Shown: in pieces, positions 54,158-64,000 of the stretch
Position numbering within the stretch: position 1 is the stretch's first letter
How the letters are laid out: each line of letters opens with the position of its first letter
Notes under the pieces: generated by a model
Told to the model about the DNA's origin: nothing
Databases searched by the model: none
Seen by the model: the letters and a program-made list of their open reading frames with translations, nothing else
Assembly (NCBI RefSeq): GCF_002276225.1
Contig: NZ_NQNY01000005.1
Location: 17,131 to 81,130 of the forward strand
From: Mycoplasmopsis agassizii
GTDB lineage: Bacteria > Bacillota_I > Bacilli_A > Mycoplasmatales > Metamycoplasmataceae
Length of the DNA stretch: 64,000 nt
Direction: 5' to 3'
Made by a program: the position numbers and the translations under genes

Positions 54158-54865
54158 CTATTTCTTAATACACAAATTCTTTAATTCTTCAAGTTCATCT
54201 TTAGTCAAATTACGTGATTTACCTAGTGCTAAATTTTCTAAAGTTAAATTGCCATAAGCAACTCGTTCTAGTTCTTTAACCTTTTTATTAACTGCTTCAA
54301 ATAAGCGTTTAACATGATGATATTTGCCTTGAGAAATTTCTACTTCATAAAGTTTAGGAGCAATTCTAAACACTTTTTGTAAAGATTGTTGATGATCTAT
54401 TTTTACTTGATTAGAATTTAAAAAAGTTAAGTCTTCAACACTTAATTCTTCAGCAAGTAAAACATGATAAACACGTTTTACTTCAAAAGAAGGATGCATC
54501 ATGCAATGAGCTAAATCACCATCATTAGTTAATAAAATTAAACCACGAGCATCATAATCTAGTCTACCAACTGGATAGACTTTGTACTTACTGTTAATTA
54601 AATGAGTTACACAAACACGATTACGATCATCTTTAACTGCAGAGATCACTTTAGGTGGTTTATTTAAAATTAAATAAACCTTATTAACTGTTTTAGTAAC
54701 TACTAATTTGTTATTAACTTTAATATGATCTTGATCATCAACTAGCATGCCTAACTGTGCTACTTTACCATTAACCGTGATTAAACCTTCACTAATTCAG
54801 CGTTCAATTTCACGCCTACTTGCATAACCTAAAGTTGCTAAATACTTATTAATTCTAATCTTCAT
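54158..54865 (-). CDS. 16S/23S rRNA pseudouridine synthase (RsuA/RluB family)
   Basis: 235 aa: N-terminal S4 RNA-binding domain (MKIRINKYLATLGYASRRE), then the catalytic domain with GRLDYDARGLILLTNDG (catalytic Asp) and GKYHHVKRLFEAV. Mycoplasmas usually keep one RsuA/RluB-like enzyme, so substrate (16S versus 23S) is undecided. Its ATG shares one base with the mtnN stop. Confidence 0.88.
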
Positions 54866-55530
54866 TAAATAGCACTTTTAATTAATAATTTGAAGGCGTT
54901 ATCGCCTGCAATTTGAATGTTACGGTTGATTTCAGCAATATCTTTATTACCTGATAGATCAACAATATCAGAAACACTTTTAAAAGAACTGAAAGCAATT
55001 TTATTCTGAATTGCTGTATGAGCTAAAGCCGCAGTTTCCATGTCGTAAAGATCAGTTGTTAAAACATTTTTAATATAAAAAGCTTTTTCATATTCATAAA
55101 TAAATGAATTTGCTGAAGCAATTTTACGTTTGTCCATCTTGGCAACATTTTTAAAATTAGTAAATAATTTAAAAGATTGAGGTTCGCCAGGAAGTTGTCC
55201 TGGTAAATATCAAGGTGTATCAACATCTGAATAATAAGCATCACTAATGATGAAAGTTTTAAACAAATCATCCTTATTTAGTGAACCTACTGCCCCAAAA
55301 TTGTAAATAATTTTGGGTTTAAAAGTATTAATCATATCTTGCATTGTAATTGCTGCATTAACTAAACCAATTTTTGATCAACCTAAAATAATTTCTAAGT
55401 CCTTATTTTCCAATAAGTAGTATTTCCTTAAGTTTGTATCGACTGTTTTAGTATTTTTAAAGCCTGAATTAACAATAATATCTACTTCATTTTTATCAGC
55501 AACAATTAAGTGAATTCTTTTTTTAGCCAT
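54865..55530 (-). CDS. mtnN: 5'-methylthioadenosine/S-adenosylhomocysteine nucleosidase
   Basis: Cleaves MTA and SAH to free adenine, which Apt (50.5 kb) can salvage. The 221-aa protein has the phosphorylase fold with NFGAVGSL near residue 75, DMETAALAH near residue 158 (substrate ribose-binding Met-Glu) and SSFKSVSDI near residue 185 (catalytic Asp). The N-terminus is slightly shorter than in E. coli. It starts within the end of nadD-yqeK (8-nt overlap). Confidence 0.88.
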
Positions 55531-56602
55531 TTATCATCTCCATATAATTTTCTCTGACTTTGTCAGTTAAAGCACCTTTTTCTTTTAAAAATTCAAGATT
55601 TTTCTCTAAAAGTGCTTTGAAACCTAGTTCTAAATTGTCAAGAGCAAGTTTACGTACACTTTGAATACCTTCTCACTTGCGCCCGTAAGCCAATTTATCG
55701 GCAACATAGATAATTTTATCTAAAACTGATAAAGGCTTGATTTCCATTGTTGTATGATTTGCTAAGGCTTGAAAAATCTCTTCATCATCATTTTTATAAA
55801 CATGTTTAAATCATAAAGATGCACTATGTTGATGATATTGATGTTTTTCAAAATGCTGATTAGGATAATACTTTTTAAGTAATCTTAGGTGTTGTTCATC
55901 CCTTCACTCTTTAGTGATATCGTGAATCATACCTGCATAATAAGCCTTTTTAAAATCTATACCATTTAGTTTAGCATATTCTCCTGCCAATTCTGCAGTT
56001 GCAAAACAATGTTTTGAACGATGAATAGTTAAATTCTTTTTAATATTTGAATCTAGATATAAATAATTAGCTGCATAATATTTTTTAACTTCTTCAGGGA
56101 CTAAATCATAGCGACCATACTTAACATCAGTTGAAGAAAATTCTAAAATCGGATTATCCATAATTAAAGCACGATATTTTTTAGCATTCATTTTAGAAAA
56201 AGTTTTAGTACGCTTAGCAACTAAAATTTTGACATTAGCACTAATTCAGTCAATGCCCTCTCATTTATGTAACTTTGATAATAAATCACTGCCGATTAAA
56301 AAGTAAAGTTCATCATTAGGATATTTACTTTTAAAATAAGCAATTGTATCTTTAGTGTAACTGATAGTTTGTCTTTTAACTTCAAAATCAGAAATCTCAT
56401 CTTCACTAGGAATTGCAAGTTCAAGCATTTTCACACGGTCTTTTGAAGATGAAATTTTAGTACCCTTTTTAAAAGGGTTTGTATTAGTAGGTACTCAAAT
56501 GAAGCAATCACTAGCAATAAATTTTTTTGCATAATCAGCAATTTTTAAGTGACCCTGATGGATCGGATCAAAACTTCCCCCGTAAAGAATTATCTTACTC
56601 AC
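55523..56602 (-). CDS. nadD: Fused nicotinate-nucleotide adenylyltransferase (NadD) and YqeK-type HD phosphohydrolase
   Basis: N-terminal NadD (residues about 1-185: LYGGSFDPIHQGHLKIADYA, the HxGH motif; SSTDVKY near the end) makes NaAD from NaMN and ATP. The C-terminal YqeK-like HD domain (residues about 185-359) has the HD pair in AGMIHDITKE and ALANHTT. In Bacillus YqeK is a separate gene, an Ap4A hydrolase, directly after nadD; here one 359-aa polypeptide. The start is GTG at 56600-56602, with AGGTGA just upstream; the nearby ATG is out of frame. Confidence 0.9.
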
Positions 56603-56691
56603 ATTCACCTGTTCCTAACTTAGTTTATTTTTTGAATCGATTGTTATAAAATGCTTTTATAATTTTATCATAAAATTATCTTTAAAGCCTT

Positions 56692-56697
56692 TATAAT
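56692..56697 (+). promoter_or_regulatory. -10 box for the membrane protein-hisS-aspS operon
   Basis: TATAAT 11 nt before the ATG at 56709, predicting a leader of about 4-5 nt. Confidence 0.5.
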
Positions 56698-56708
56698 ATT
56701 AAACAACA

Positions 56709-57551
56709 ATGGCGAAAAGTAATAAAAGAAATTTAGCAGATGAACTAAGAGAAATCGATCACAAGTTATCGATTATTAGAGACGAGAATTTTATCAGTCG
56801 TGAAGAGTGAGTCCGTAGTCCTGATTTTGAAGTTAACTACAAAAAACCTGAAAAAGCACGTATTAGTAACTGAGGTTCTAAAGAAGAATTTTATGACACT
56901 TATAATCAAAGTGACCCTCGTGCTAAAGCACAACTATTCAGAATGACACAACGTATCCTCTCTCTTAATTCATCTAGTCAAGAAAAAAAACCTTATAAAA
57001 AAACTTTAAGTAAAAAGAATTTTTTACAGTATCTTTTTATTGTCTCTTTAGCATTTTTGGTATTAATTATTGCTGGAGTAACTTTTGTTTTTGCTTCATC
57101 TAGACACACCTTAATTTCATCTACAAATAACAATGTGCCTTTCATTTTAATTGCAACTGTTGTACTACTTTTTGGAATAGCTTTTAGCTTATATATTTTG
57201 CTAAGAACAAACAGAATTTTAGCTTATAAAAATGTCTGAATTAAAACTTATTTTGGTAAATGATGAAATCCTAAAAATGTTGCTTTTGCATTTTCAAATC
57301 AGGAAGCAATTAATAAAATTACTAGCTTAAAATCTACTGAAGTTTTAGATGTTTTTCCAGACATTTTTTCTGAACAAGATTTTCTAAATTTTCGTGTTTT
57401 ATTTTTTAGAGAGTTTTATTTTTATGAAGCAATTAACCCTGCATATAAATTTAAAAGTAGATATAAATTCTATTCAAGAAACTTTTTAATTGCTACAGCC
57501 TTTTTAGCAGTTTTCATTATTGGTGCAGTAGTTTTATTTGCGCTTATTTAA
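56709..57551 (+). CDS. Hypothetical membrane protein, 280 aa
   Basis: Not recognised. Cytoplasmic N-terminal ~95 residues (MAKSNKRNLADELREID, basic), then two membrane helices (about 110-135 and 150-168), a soluble loop and a C-terminal membrane helix (LIATAFLAVFIIGAVVLF). Conserved Trp positions are UGA. First gene of an operon with hisS (10-nt gap) and aspS. Confidence 0.75.
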
Positions 57552-57561
57552 GGATTAAAAA

Positions 57562-58824
57562 ATGAAATATACACGAGCAAAAGGTGTTCAAGATTTTTAT
57601 GAAATTAAGGCAAAAAAACTTGAATTAATTCGTAGTAAATTTTTTGAAACAATGAACAAATATAATTTTAATTATATTGAAACTCCCATTTTTGAAACAA
57701 GTGATTTATTCAAAAGAGCAACTGGTGAATTAAGTGACATTGTAAAAAAGGAACTTTACGAATTTAAAGATAAAGCAAATCGAGAGCTTGCATTAAGACC
57801 TGAAGGTACAGCAAGTGTTTTAAGAGCAATTGCTGAAAATAATTATGAAATACCTTTCCGTGGGTTTTATTTTGGTCCTATGTTTCGCTATGAAAGACCC
57901 CAAAAAGGGCGTTTTCGGCAGTTTTTTCAAGGTGGAATAGAATGACTTACAAATGCTGATTCTAAGTATTTTGCAGAAGTTATTTTAATTGCTATCGACT
58001 TTTTAAATTCATTAAATATAACTAATTACAAAGTCCAAATTAATTGATTGGGTTCTTTTGATGAAAGACAAAAATATAATAACGAACTTAAAAGATACTT
58101 TCAAAATTATGTTGATCAACTAGAAGAAGTATCATTAGCAAGACTAGAAAAAAATGCTTTAAGAATTCTTGATGATAAAATTGAAGCACAAAAAGATTTT
58201 GTTAAAAATGCTCCAATTTTATTTGATTATTTAAGTCATGAATCAAAACAAAAACTAGAAGATATTTTAAATATTTTGAAAACTAATTTAAATCAAAATA
58301 TTGAAATTGAAGTCAATCAAAAACTAGTTAGAGGTTTTGATTATTATCAAGATTTAGTTTTTGAATTTATTGATAAGTCAGATCAATTAGGAGCACAAAA
58401 AGTTATTTTAGGTGGTGGCTCATATAACAATTTATTAAAAGAAATTGGTGGTCAAGATATACCTGGAGTTGGCTTTGCTTTTGGACTAGAAAGGCTACTT
58501 GAAATTATTAATTTTGAAGAGTCTAAAAAATTAAAAATTGTTGCTTATGCAACAACTGATAAAGAGTATTGAGATCTAATTATGATGCGTTCAAAATTAG
58601 TATTTAGAGATGTTGATTTTGAAATTGTCGAAAAGATAATTGAGCATAAAAAGGCTTTCAAAAATAAGAAAATTAAGGAAGCATCTTACTTAATTTTTTA
58701 CGAAGAAAAATTAAGTAGATTTGTCTTAAAAAATACTCAAACAAAATTAATTTATGAAATTGAAAATCATAATTTAGATCAGCAATTAGAATTATTATTA
58801 AAGGAAAAAAATGAAGAAAATTAA
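57562..58824 (+). CDS. hisS: Histidyl-tRNA synthetase
   Basis: Class II synthetase, 420 aa. Motif 1 region MKYTRAKGVQDF; motif 2 FRYERPQKGRFRQFFQ near residues 113-128; the HisRS-specific LVRGFDYYQDLVFE; motif 3 GVGFAFGLERLL near residue 303; C-terminal anticodon-binding domain. AAGGA precedes the ATG. Its 3' end overlaps aspS by 14 nt, the hisS-aspS pairing common in Firmicutes. Confidence 0.95.
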
Positions 58825-60514
58825 TAACGGAGAAATTAATGAATCGTTTCTCGAAAAAGAAATTGAAGTTTATGGGTGAGTACAGCAACACCGTAATTTT
58901 GGAAAATTAACTTTTATTGATTTGCGTGATGAAAGTGGAATTATTCAAATTGTTGTTAACGATTTAGAACAAAAGATTTCTAATGAAAGTGTTATCAAAG
59001 TTATTGGTGTTTTAAAAAATCGTAAAGATATTAATGAAAAAATTGCAACTGGAAAATTCGAAATTATTGCTTCTAAATTAGAAGTATTAAACTATGCACA
59101 AGAACTTCCTTTTGTTATTGATGACAATAATCATGTTAAAGAGGAACTATCAGGTAAGTATCGTTATTTAGAACTTAGAAAACCTAAAACACATGAAATT
59201 ATTACTAAGCGCTTTCATATGATCAAGGCAATGCGCAATAAATTAGAAGAAAAAGGTTTCATCGAAATCGAAACTCCAATTCTAGCTAAGTCAACACCAG
59301 AAGGTGCTCGTGACTTCTTAGTTGCAACTAGAAAAGCAGGTCATTTTTATTCTCTTCCTCAAAGTCCACAACTCTTTAAACAACTTTTAATGAGTTCTGG
59401 TTTTGAAAAATATTATCAAGTTGCACGTGTTTTTAGAGATGAAGATGGGCGCAAGGATCGCCAACCTGAATTCAGTCAACTTGATATTGAAATGTCATTT
59501 CAAAGCCCTGAAATCTTACAAGCCATTGTTGAAGAAACTGTGCAAGCAGGTTTTAAAGCAGTAGGGATTGATATCAAAATTCCTTTTCAAAGAATGGATT
59601 ATGATCATGCAATTAAATATTATGGTTCAGATAAACCTGATTTACGCTTTCAATATTTAATTGAAGATGCAGGTATGTTTTTTACTAATTCTGAATTTGA
59701 CATCATTAGTAAAAAACAAAATATTAAATTAATTGCTAGTGATCATTTAATTACTAAAAAGGATCATAAATTTTTAGAACAAGTAGTTAAGAAAAATGGT
59801 GCTAACATCCTTTGATATTTTAATGTTGAAAATGGTGAACTAACAGACACTAACTTTGCTAAAAAAGATCTTGAATCAGTTAATAGAATTGTTAAGCATT
59901 ATCAAACAAGAACTAAATGTTTTTTAATAGTGGCTGAAGATAATTATGATAAAACTCATCAAGCACTAGGTGCTATTAGAAATGAACTTAATTTATTATT
60001 TAAATTAAGTTCAGATGAAGAATATAAATTTGCTTGAATAGTTAATTGACCTTTATTCGAATATGACGAAAAAACAGATTCTTATGGACCTGCTCATCAT
60101 GCTTTTACAATGTATGATAAAGATACATTAGTCAATGGTGAACTAGATTTTGTTAAAACTAGAGCTAGAGCCTATGATCTAGTTTTAAACGGTTTTGAAG
60201 CAGCTGGTGGTAGTGAACGTATTTATAGCTATGATATTCAAAGAAAAATCTTTGAAAAAATCGGTTTAACAGATGAACAGGTCGAAAACCAATTTGGTTT
60301 TTTTATAAATTCATTTAAATATGGTTTACCACCACATTGTGGAATTGCCTTCGGTTTAGAAAGAATGATCATGGTAGCAACTAAAAGTGAAAGTATTAGA
60401 GATGTAATTGCCTTTCCAAAAAATTCAAAAGCTCAAGATTTACTTACAGGTTCTCCTTCAGAAGTTACTCAAGAACAACTTGATGAAGTATTTTTAGAAA
60501 TTAAAACAAAATAA
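58811..60514 (+). CDS. aspS: Aspartyl-tRNA synthetase
   Basis: Class II synthetase of the bacterial type, 567 aa. N-terminal OB-fold (VYGWVQQHRNFGKLTFIDLRDESG), catalytic motif 2 FRDEDGRKDRQPEFSQLD, the GAD insertion domain (LIEDAGMFF to LWYFNVEN) and motif 3 HCGIAFGLERMIM. Because no asn/gln charging genes are in the window I cannot say whether it is discriminating. Ends at a bidirectional terminator facing hsdR. Confidence 0.96.
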
Positions 60515-60541
60515 AAATCAGCGTTGATGCTGATTTTTTAA
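60514..60541. terminator. Bidirectional terminator between aspS and hsdR
   Basis: AAAATCAGC / GCTGATTTTTT stem with a 6-nt loop. It serves aspS on the plus strand and hsdR on the minus strand; the hsdR stop (60538-60540) overlaps its T tract. Confidence 0.82.
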
Positions 60542-63500
60542 TTGATTGAATACTTCTCGAAATGATCTTCTAGGTCGATTTTAATTTCTGTTCACAATTT
60601 TTCATCATGATTGAAAATATCATCAATTTCCATCAATTTAAAACGGTCTTCTCCAATAAATTCTATTTCGCCTCTATCAAAAGCATCTCTCATAAATTCC
60701 ATAGTTTCTTCTTCTTTTAGATGTCCTTTATATTTTTGAATTAGTCCTTTTATAGAATCTAGTCTTTCTTTTTTAACGTAGCCAGTTAATTCTTCACCAA
60801 TATATTCTTCTGGATCTCTATCTTTTATTTTTTCTATAAGTTTATCAACATTAAGCCACTTTATAAAATCGTTTAATAATTCTTTTTTTGTTCTTAAATA
60901 CGGAGATGATGAAATAGCACTATTGATAAAATCTAATATTTTTTTCTTATCGAAATTTTCATTTATGCTTTTACCAAGCAACATATTTATATCTTCTATT
61001 CTGTATGCTACTTCTTTGATTAAGGAAATTTCTCAAGCTATATCGATTTGATCTCTTAATTCTCAATTATTAGGATCACGTCTTATTGAATCCTTAAATT
61101 GATGATAAGCATCAAGATAAATTCTTTTATAATTATTAAATTCTTCTTCACTTAAAAGTTTCTTATTTCTAAATTCATCAGGATATGCTCTTAGTTTATT
61201 ATTAGTTTTCATGATTGTGTTAAAAAGATTAATGAAATCTTCTAATCTTTCTTTATGTTCTAAAGTGATAGGTTCATCAGGTTTATATTGTCTTTTTAAC
61301 TCACTAACTAAAAATTTGTAACCCTTAAAGTCTTCATAACCATAGTAATATTCATCAAAAGATTTTAATAAGACTAGATTTTTTGCATTCTCAATTGAAT
61401 CCATATTGCCAAACGTTTTTATAGCATTTTCAACATCTTTTTCAATGTTTCTAAAAGCAACAATGTTACCAAACTCTTTAGTAACATCAAAAATTCTGTT
61501 TGTTCTAGAAAAGGCTTGAATTAGACCGTGCATTTTAACATTTTTATCAATTCATAATGTATTCAGAGTTGGTGCATCAAAACCTGTCAAAAACATATTA
61601 ACTACTATTAATAGGTCAACTTGTCGATTTTTCACTCTTGCACTTAAGTCTTTGTAATACAACTCAAAATGCTCAGGTTTTGTGCTATAGTCGGTACCAA
61701 ACATAATATTATAGTCTCAAATAGCATCATCCAATGCCCTACGATTACTGTCAGAAAGTCCATCTACATTTGAGTTATTTTCATCTTCAATATCTTCATT
61801 TGGAGAATAACTATAAATCATGGCTACTTTTATTTTTTCTGATTCATCAAGTCCTTGTTGTTGAATTTTAAAAAGATTGTAATAACATCTAGCATCTTCA
61901 ATTGATGAAACTGCAAAAATTGAATTAAAACCGCTAACACTAATTTGCTCTGTTTTTTCTTTTATAGTGATAGGCTTTTTATTTAAAAGAGCTTGTTTGC
62001 GATTTTTTTCAGATATTCTAATAACTTCTTCAATATTTGTGACCATATTAATTAAATATGAATTCTTATCTTTTCTACCTGTCATGTCAGCAAAGTTCTT
62101 TAAGATATATTCAGTAATTTTTCACGACCTTGAATTTTCTTCACAATTATCTTCATATATTACATGACTTGCCTTTTCATTACCTTCATAAACGGGCTTT
62201 GCTGTCTCAGTATAAGAGACCTTAAATGGTAAGACATTTTTATCATCAATTGCATTTCCTATAGTATATATGTGTAATGGTTTTCCAAAAACTGATTCAG
62301 TTGTTTCAGAAGTCATATATTTTGTATCAACTTCGTCCGCTATGATATTTGAATCAGAATTTTGAGCAAAAATAGGTGTTCCTGTGAACCCGAACAAGTA
62401 ATAATTTTTAAAACTTTTCGTTATATTTTTGTGCATTTCTCCAAATTGAGAACGATGAGCTTCATCAAAAATGAAGACTACATTTTTACTATATACAGCA
62501 TGAGTTTTGTTATTTTTAACAAAGTTATTAAGTTTTTGTATGGTTGTAATTATGACTTTTTCTTGAGGATCTCTTGCTTCAAGTCTTTTTGTTAATGATC
62601 TTGTATCAATGGTTCCACTTACAGCACCTTCTTGAAATTTATTGTATTCCGTTAATGTCTGAAAATCTAAGTCCTTTCTATCAACAACAAAAATAACCTT
62701 ATCAATAAAAGATTTTTTTGAAGCTAGTATTGCAGTTTTAAATGAAGTTAATGTTTTTCCTGAGCCAGTTGTATGTCAGATGTATCCTCCCGAATCCTTT
62801 GGCTTTAGTGCATTATTTTTGGCATATTCAATCTTATGAAGAATTTCTTCTGTTGCTTGAATTTGATACGGTCTCATTACTAATAATTTTTGATCAACTG
62901 TAAAAACAGAATATTTTGTAATCAATTTCAAAAGCGAATTTTTCTCAAAAAATGTTTCTGTAAAATCAAATAAATTTAAAATATTATTGTTTTTTGAATC
63001 AGCTCAATAATTTGTGAAATCAAAAGAGTGACTTGTTTTTTTATAAAGCAAGTCATCTTTTTTTACTTTATCCTGTTCTGCATACTTTGGGTTGTTCTCT
63101 TTTATTGAACTTTGTCTAGTAGTTGTTGAATAGTACTTTGTTTCATTACCGTTAGAAATTACATAAATTTGTACATACTGAAATAACTTACTACCGTTAA
63201 AAAAAGCTTTATTTCGATATTCATCAATTTGATTAAAGGCCTTTTTAATATCAACTGTTGGTTTTTTCAGTTCTATATGAACAAGGGGTAATCCATTAAC
63301 TAAAATAGTGACATCAAACCTGTTATCACCTGATATAAATTGTCTAACAACTTCTAATTCGTTTTCACTTAACTTATCTTCATCTTTTTCAATTAATTTT
63401 ATTTGAACAAGTTCACCATTTTCTTTTCTAAAGCTATATGTAGAATTTTCTTGAATTTTTCAGGTTTTTTCTTTAAAGTTTTCTTCATCTTTACTTAAGT

Positions 63501-63774
63501 ACTCGCTAAGAAATTTATCTCAATCAGTATCTGAAAAAATATATTTGTTTAGCTTTTGAATTTGTTTTCTTAAATTTTTTATAAGCTTTTCTTCTGTTGT
63601 AAGAGATGGATCATAGCGAATGCCTTGTCTTCTTAATTTTCTAACAAACTCTTCTTCTAGGTCATGTTCTGAAATTTCTGAAGATATGTATTTAACATTT
63701 TCATTTATCTTATATTCTGTAGCTAGGGTTCAACCTTCTGTCTTTAATATTGTTTTATACTTATTTTTTTCCAT
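60538..63774 (-). CDS. hsdR: Type I restriction enzyme, R (translocase/endonuclease) subunit
   Basis: 1078 aa. N-terminal PD-(D/E)xK nuclease ([20 protein letters not shown], about residues 150-172), then the SF2 motor with Walker A HTTGSGKT (about 335-342), DEAHRSQ (about 436-442), FTGTP and QAFSRTNRI. The C-terminal helical region contacts HsdM. It cuts unmodified DNA together with HsdM and HsdS. The frame is intact across many UGA-Trp codons, so it looks functional. The hsdM gene ends 22 nt upstream; hsdS must lie outside the window. Confidence 0.95.
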
Positions 63775-63796
63775 AATTGCCTACAAATACTTAGTA

Positions 63797-64000
63797 TTAT
63801 TCACGAGTTTCAATCTCGTTAATAATGTTATCAATAGATTCTCTTAAGTGATTTGCATTTTTAACAATCACATTAATTTCGCTATTTAATTTTGTAATAT
63901 CTACAACTTCACGATTATCATGTTTTGCTACATATGTATTAACTGCTAGGTTGTAATTTTTTTCTTGTATCTCTTGAATATTTACAAGTCTTGAAAAATG
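63797..64000 (-). CDS. hsdM: Type I modification methyltransferase HsdM, C-terminus only
   Basis: 67 codons of the 3' end are visible, starting HFSRLVNIQEIQEKNYNLAV. The IQEKNYNLAVNTYV stretch corresponds to the HsdM C-terminal I-x-x-x-x-Y-N-L-x-x-x-x-Y-V segment, and the final ~35 residues are helical as expected for contact with HsdS. Position immediately upstream of hsdR supports the call. The catalytic NPPF motif is outside the window. Confidence 0.75.
   Translation of the reverse strand, partial: HFSRLVNIQEIQEKNYNLAVNTYVAKHDNREVVDITKLNSEINVIVKNANHLRESIDNIINEIETRE

Overview
The window is low-GC mollicute DNA, most likely from the Mycoplasma/Mycoplasmopsis (hominis-type) lineage. UGA must be read as tryptophan: nearly every housekeeping gene (tpiA, rpoD, dnaG, lon, lepA, hisS, aspS, hsdR) is one intact protein only under genetic code 4, and the UGA codons fall at conserved Trp positions. 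The gene content also fits: reduced wall-less metabolism, single-chain GlyRS, a lipoprotein PstS and no peptidoglycan genes. I cannot name the species from sequence alone.

Layout. 1-24 kb is an almost unbroken minus-strand block. In transcription order it holds pstS, fused pstC-pstA, pstB and phoU (phosphate import); a seven-gene F1-like ATPase cluster with alpha, beta, gamma and probably epsilon-like subunits plus membrane and surface proteins (the 'F1-like X0' ATPase); glyS-dnaG-rpoD-nif3-dUTPase; a hypothetical gene; and tpiA-gpmI. At 24 kb, ffh diverges from pstS and ends at a strong terminator.

25.5-33.5 kb holds five tightly packed plus-strand genes resembling a minimal type IV secretion machine: a 113-aa two-helix protein, a VirB6-like membrane protein, a VirB3-VirB4-like ATPase, a 1262-aa surface-anchored protein and a 129-aa protein. 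No relaxase, coupling protein or integrase is nearby. This is the best candidate in the window for an undescribed system. It is followed by mutM, tmcAL, a coiled-coil protein, pgsA, RNase P RNA, comEA/comEC-like DNA-uptake genes, holA, a catalytically degenerate GH13 protein, pncB and plsY.

44-54 kb carries lon under a CIRCE operator, an ECF S-component-like membrane protein, lepA, apt, and a pgk whose protein carries a roughly 326-residue acidic, His-rich C-terminal extension. tmRNA (ssrA) follows at 53.7-54.1 kb. 54-60.5 kb has an RsuA/RluB-type pseudouridine synthase, mtnN, a NadD-YqeK fusion, a membrane protein, hisS and aspS. The window ends inside a type I restriction-modification locus (hsdR, with the 3' end of hsdM).

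Regulation visible in the sequence includes TATAAT-type -10 boxes, several so close to the ATG that the mRNA would be leaderless or nearly so (holA, apt, lepA, ffh), intrinsic terminators between convergent genes, the CIRCE site, and a folded leader upstream of pgk. Translational coupling by 1-20 nt overlaps is common inside the operons.
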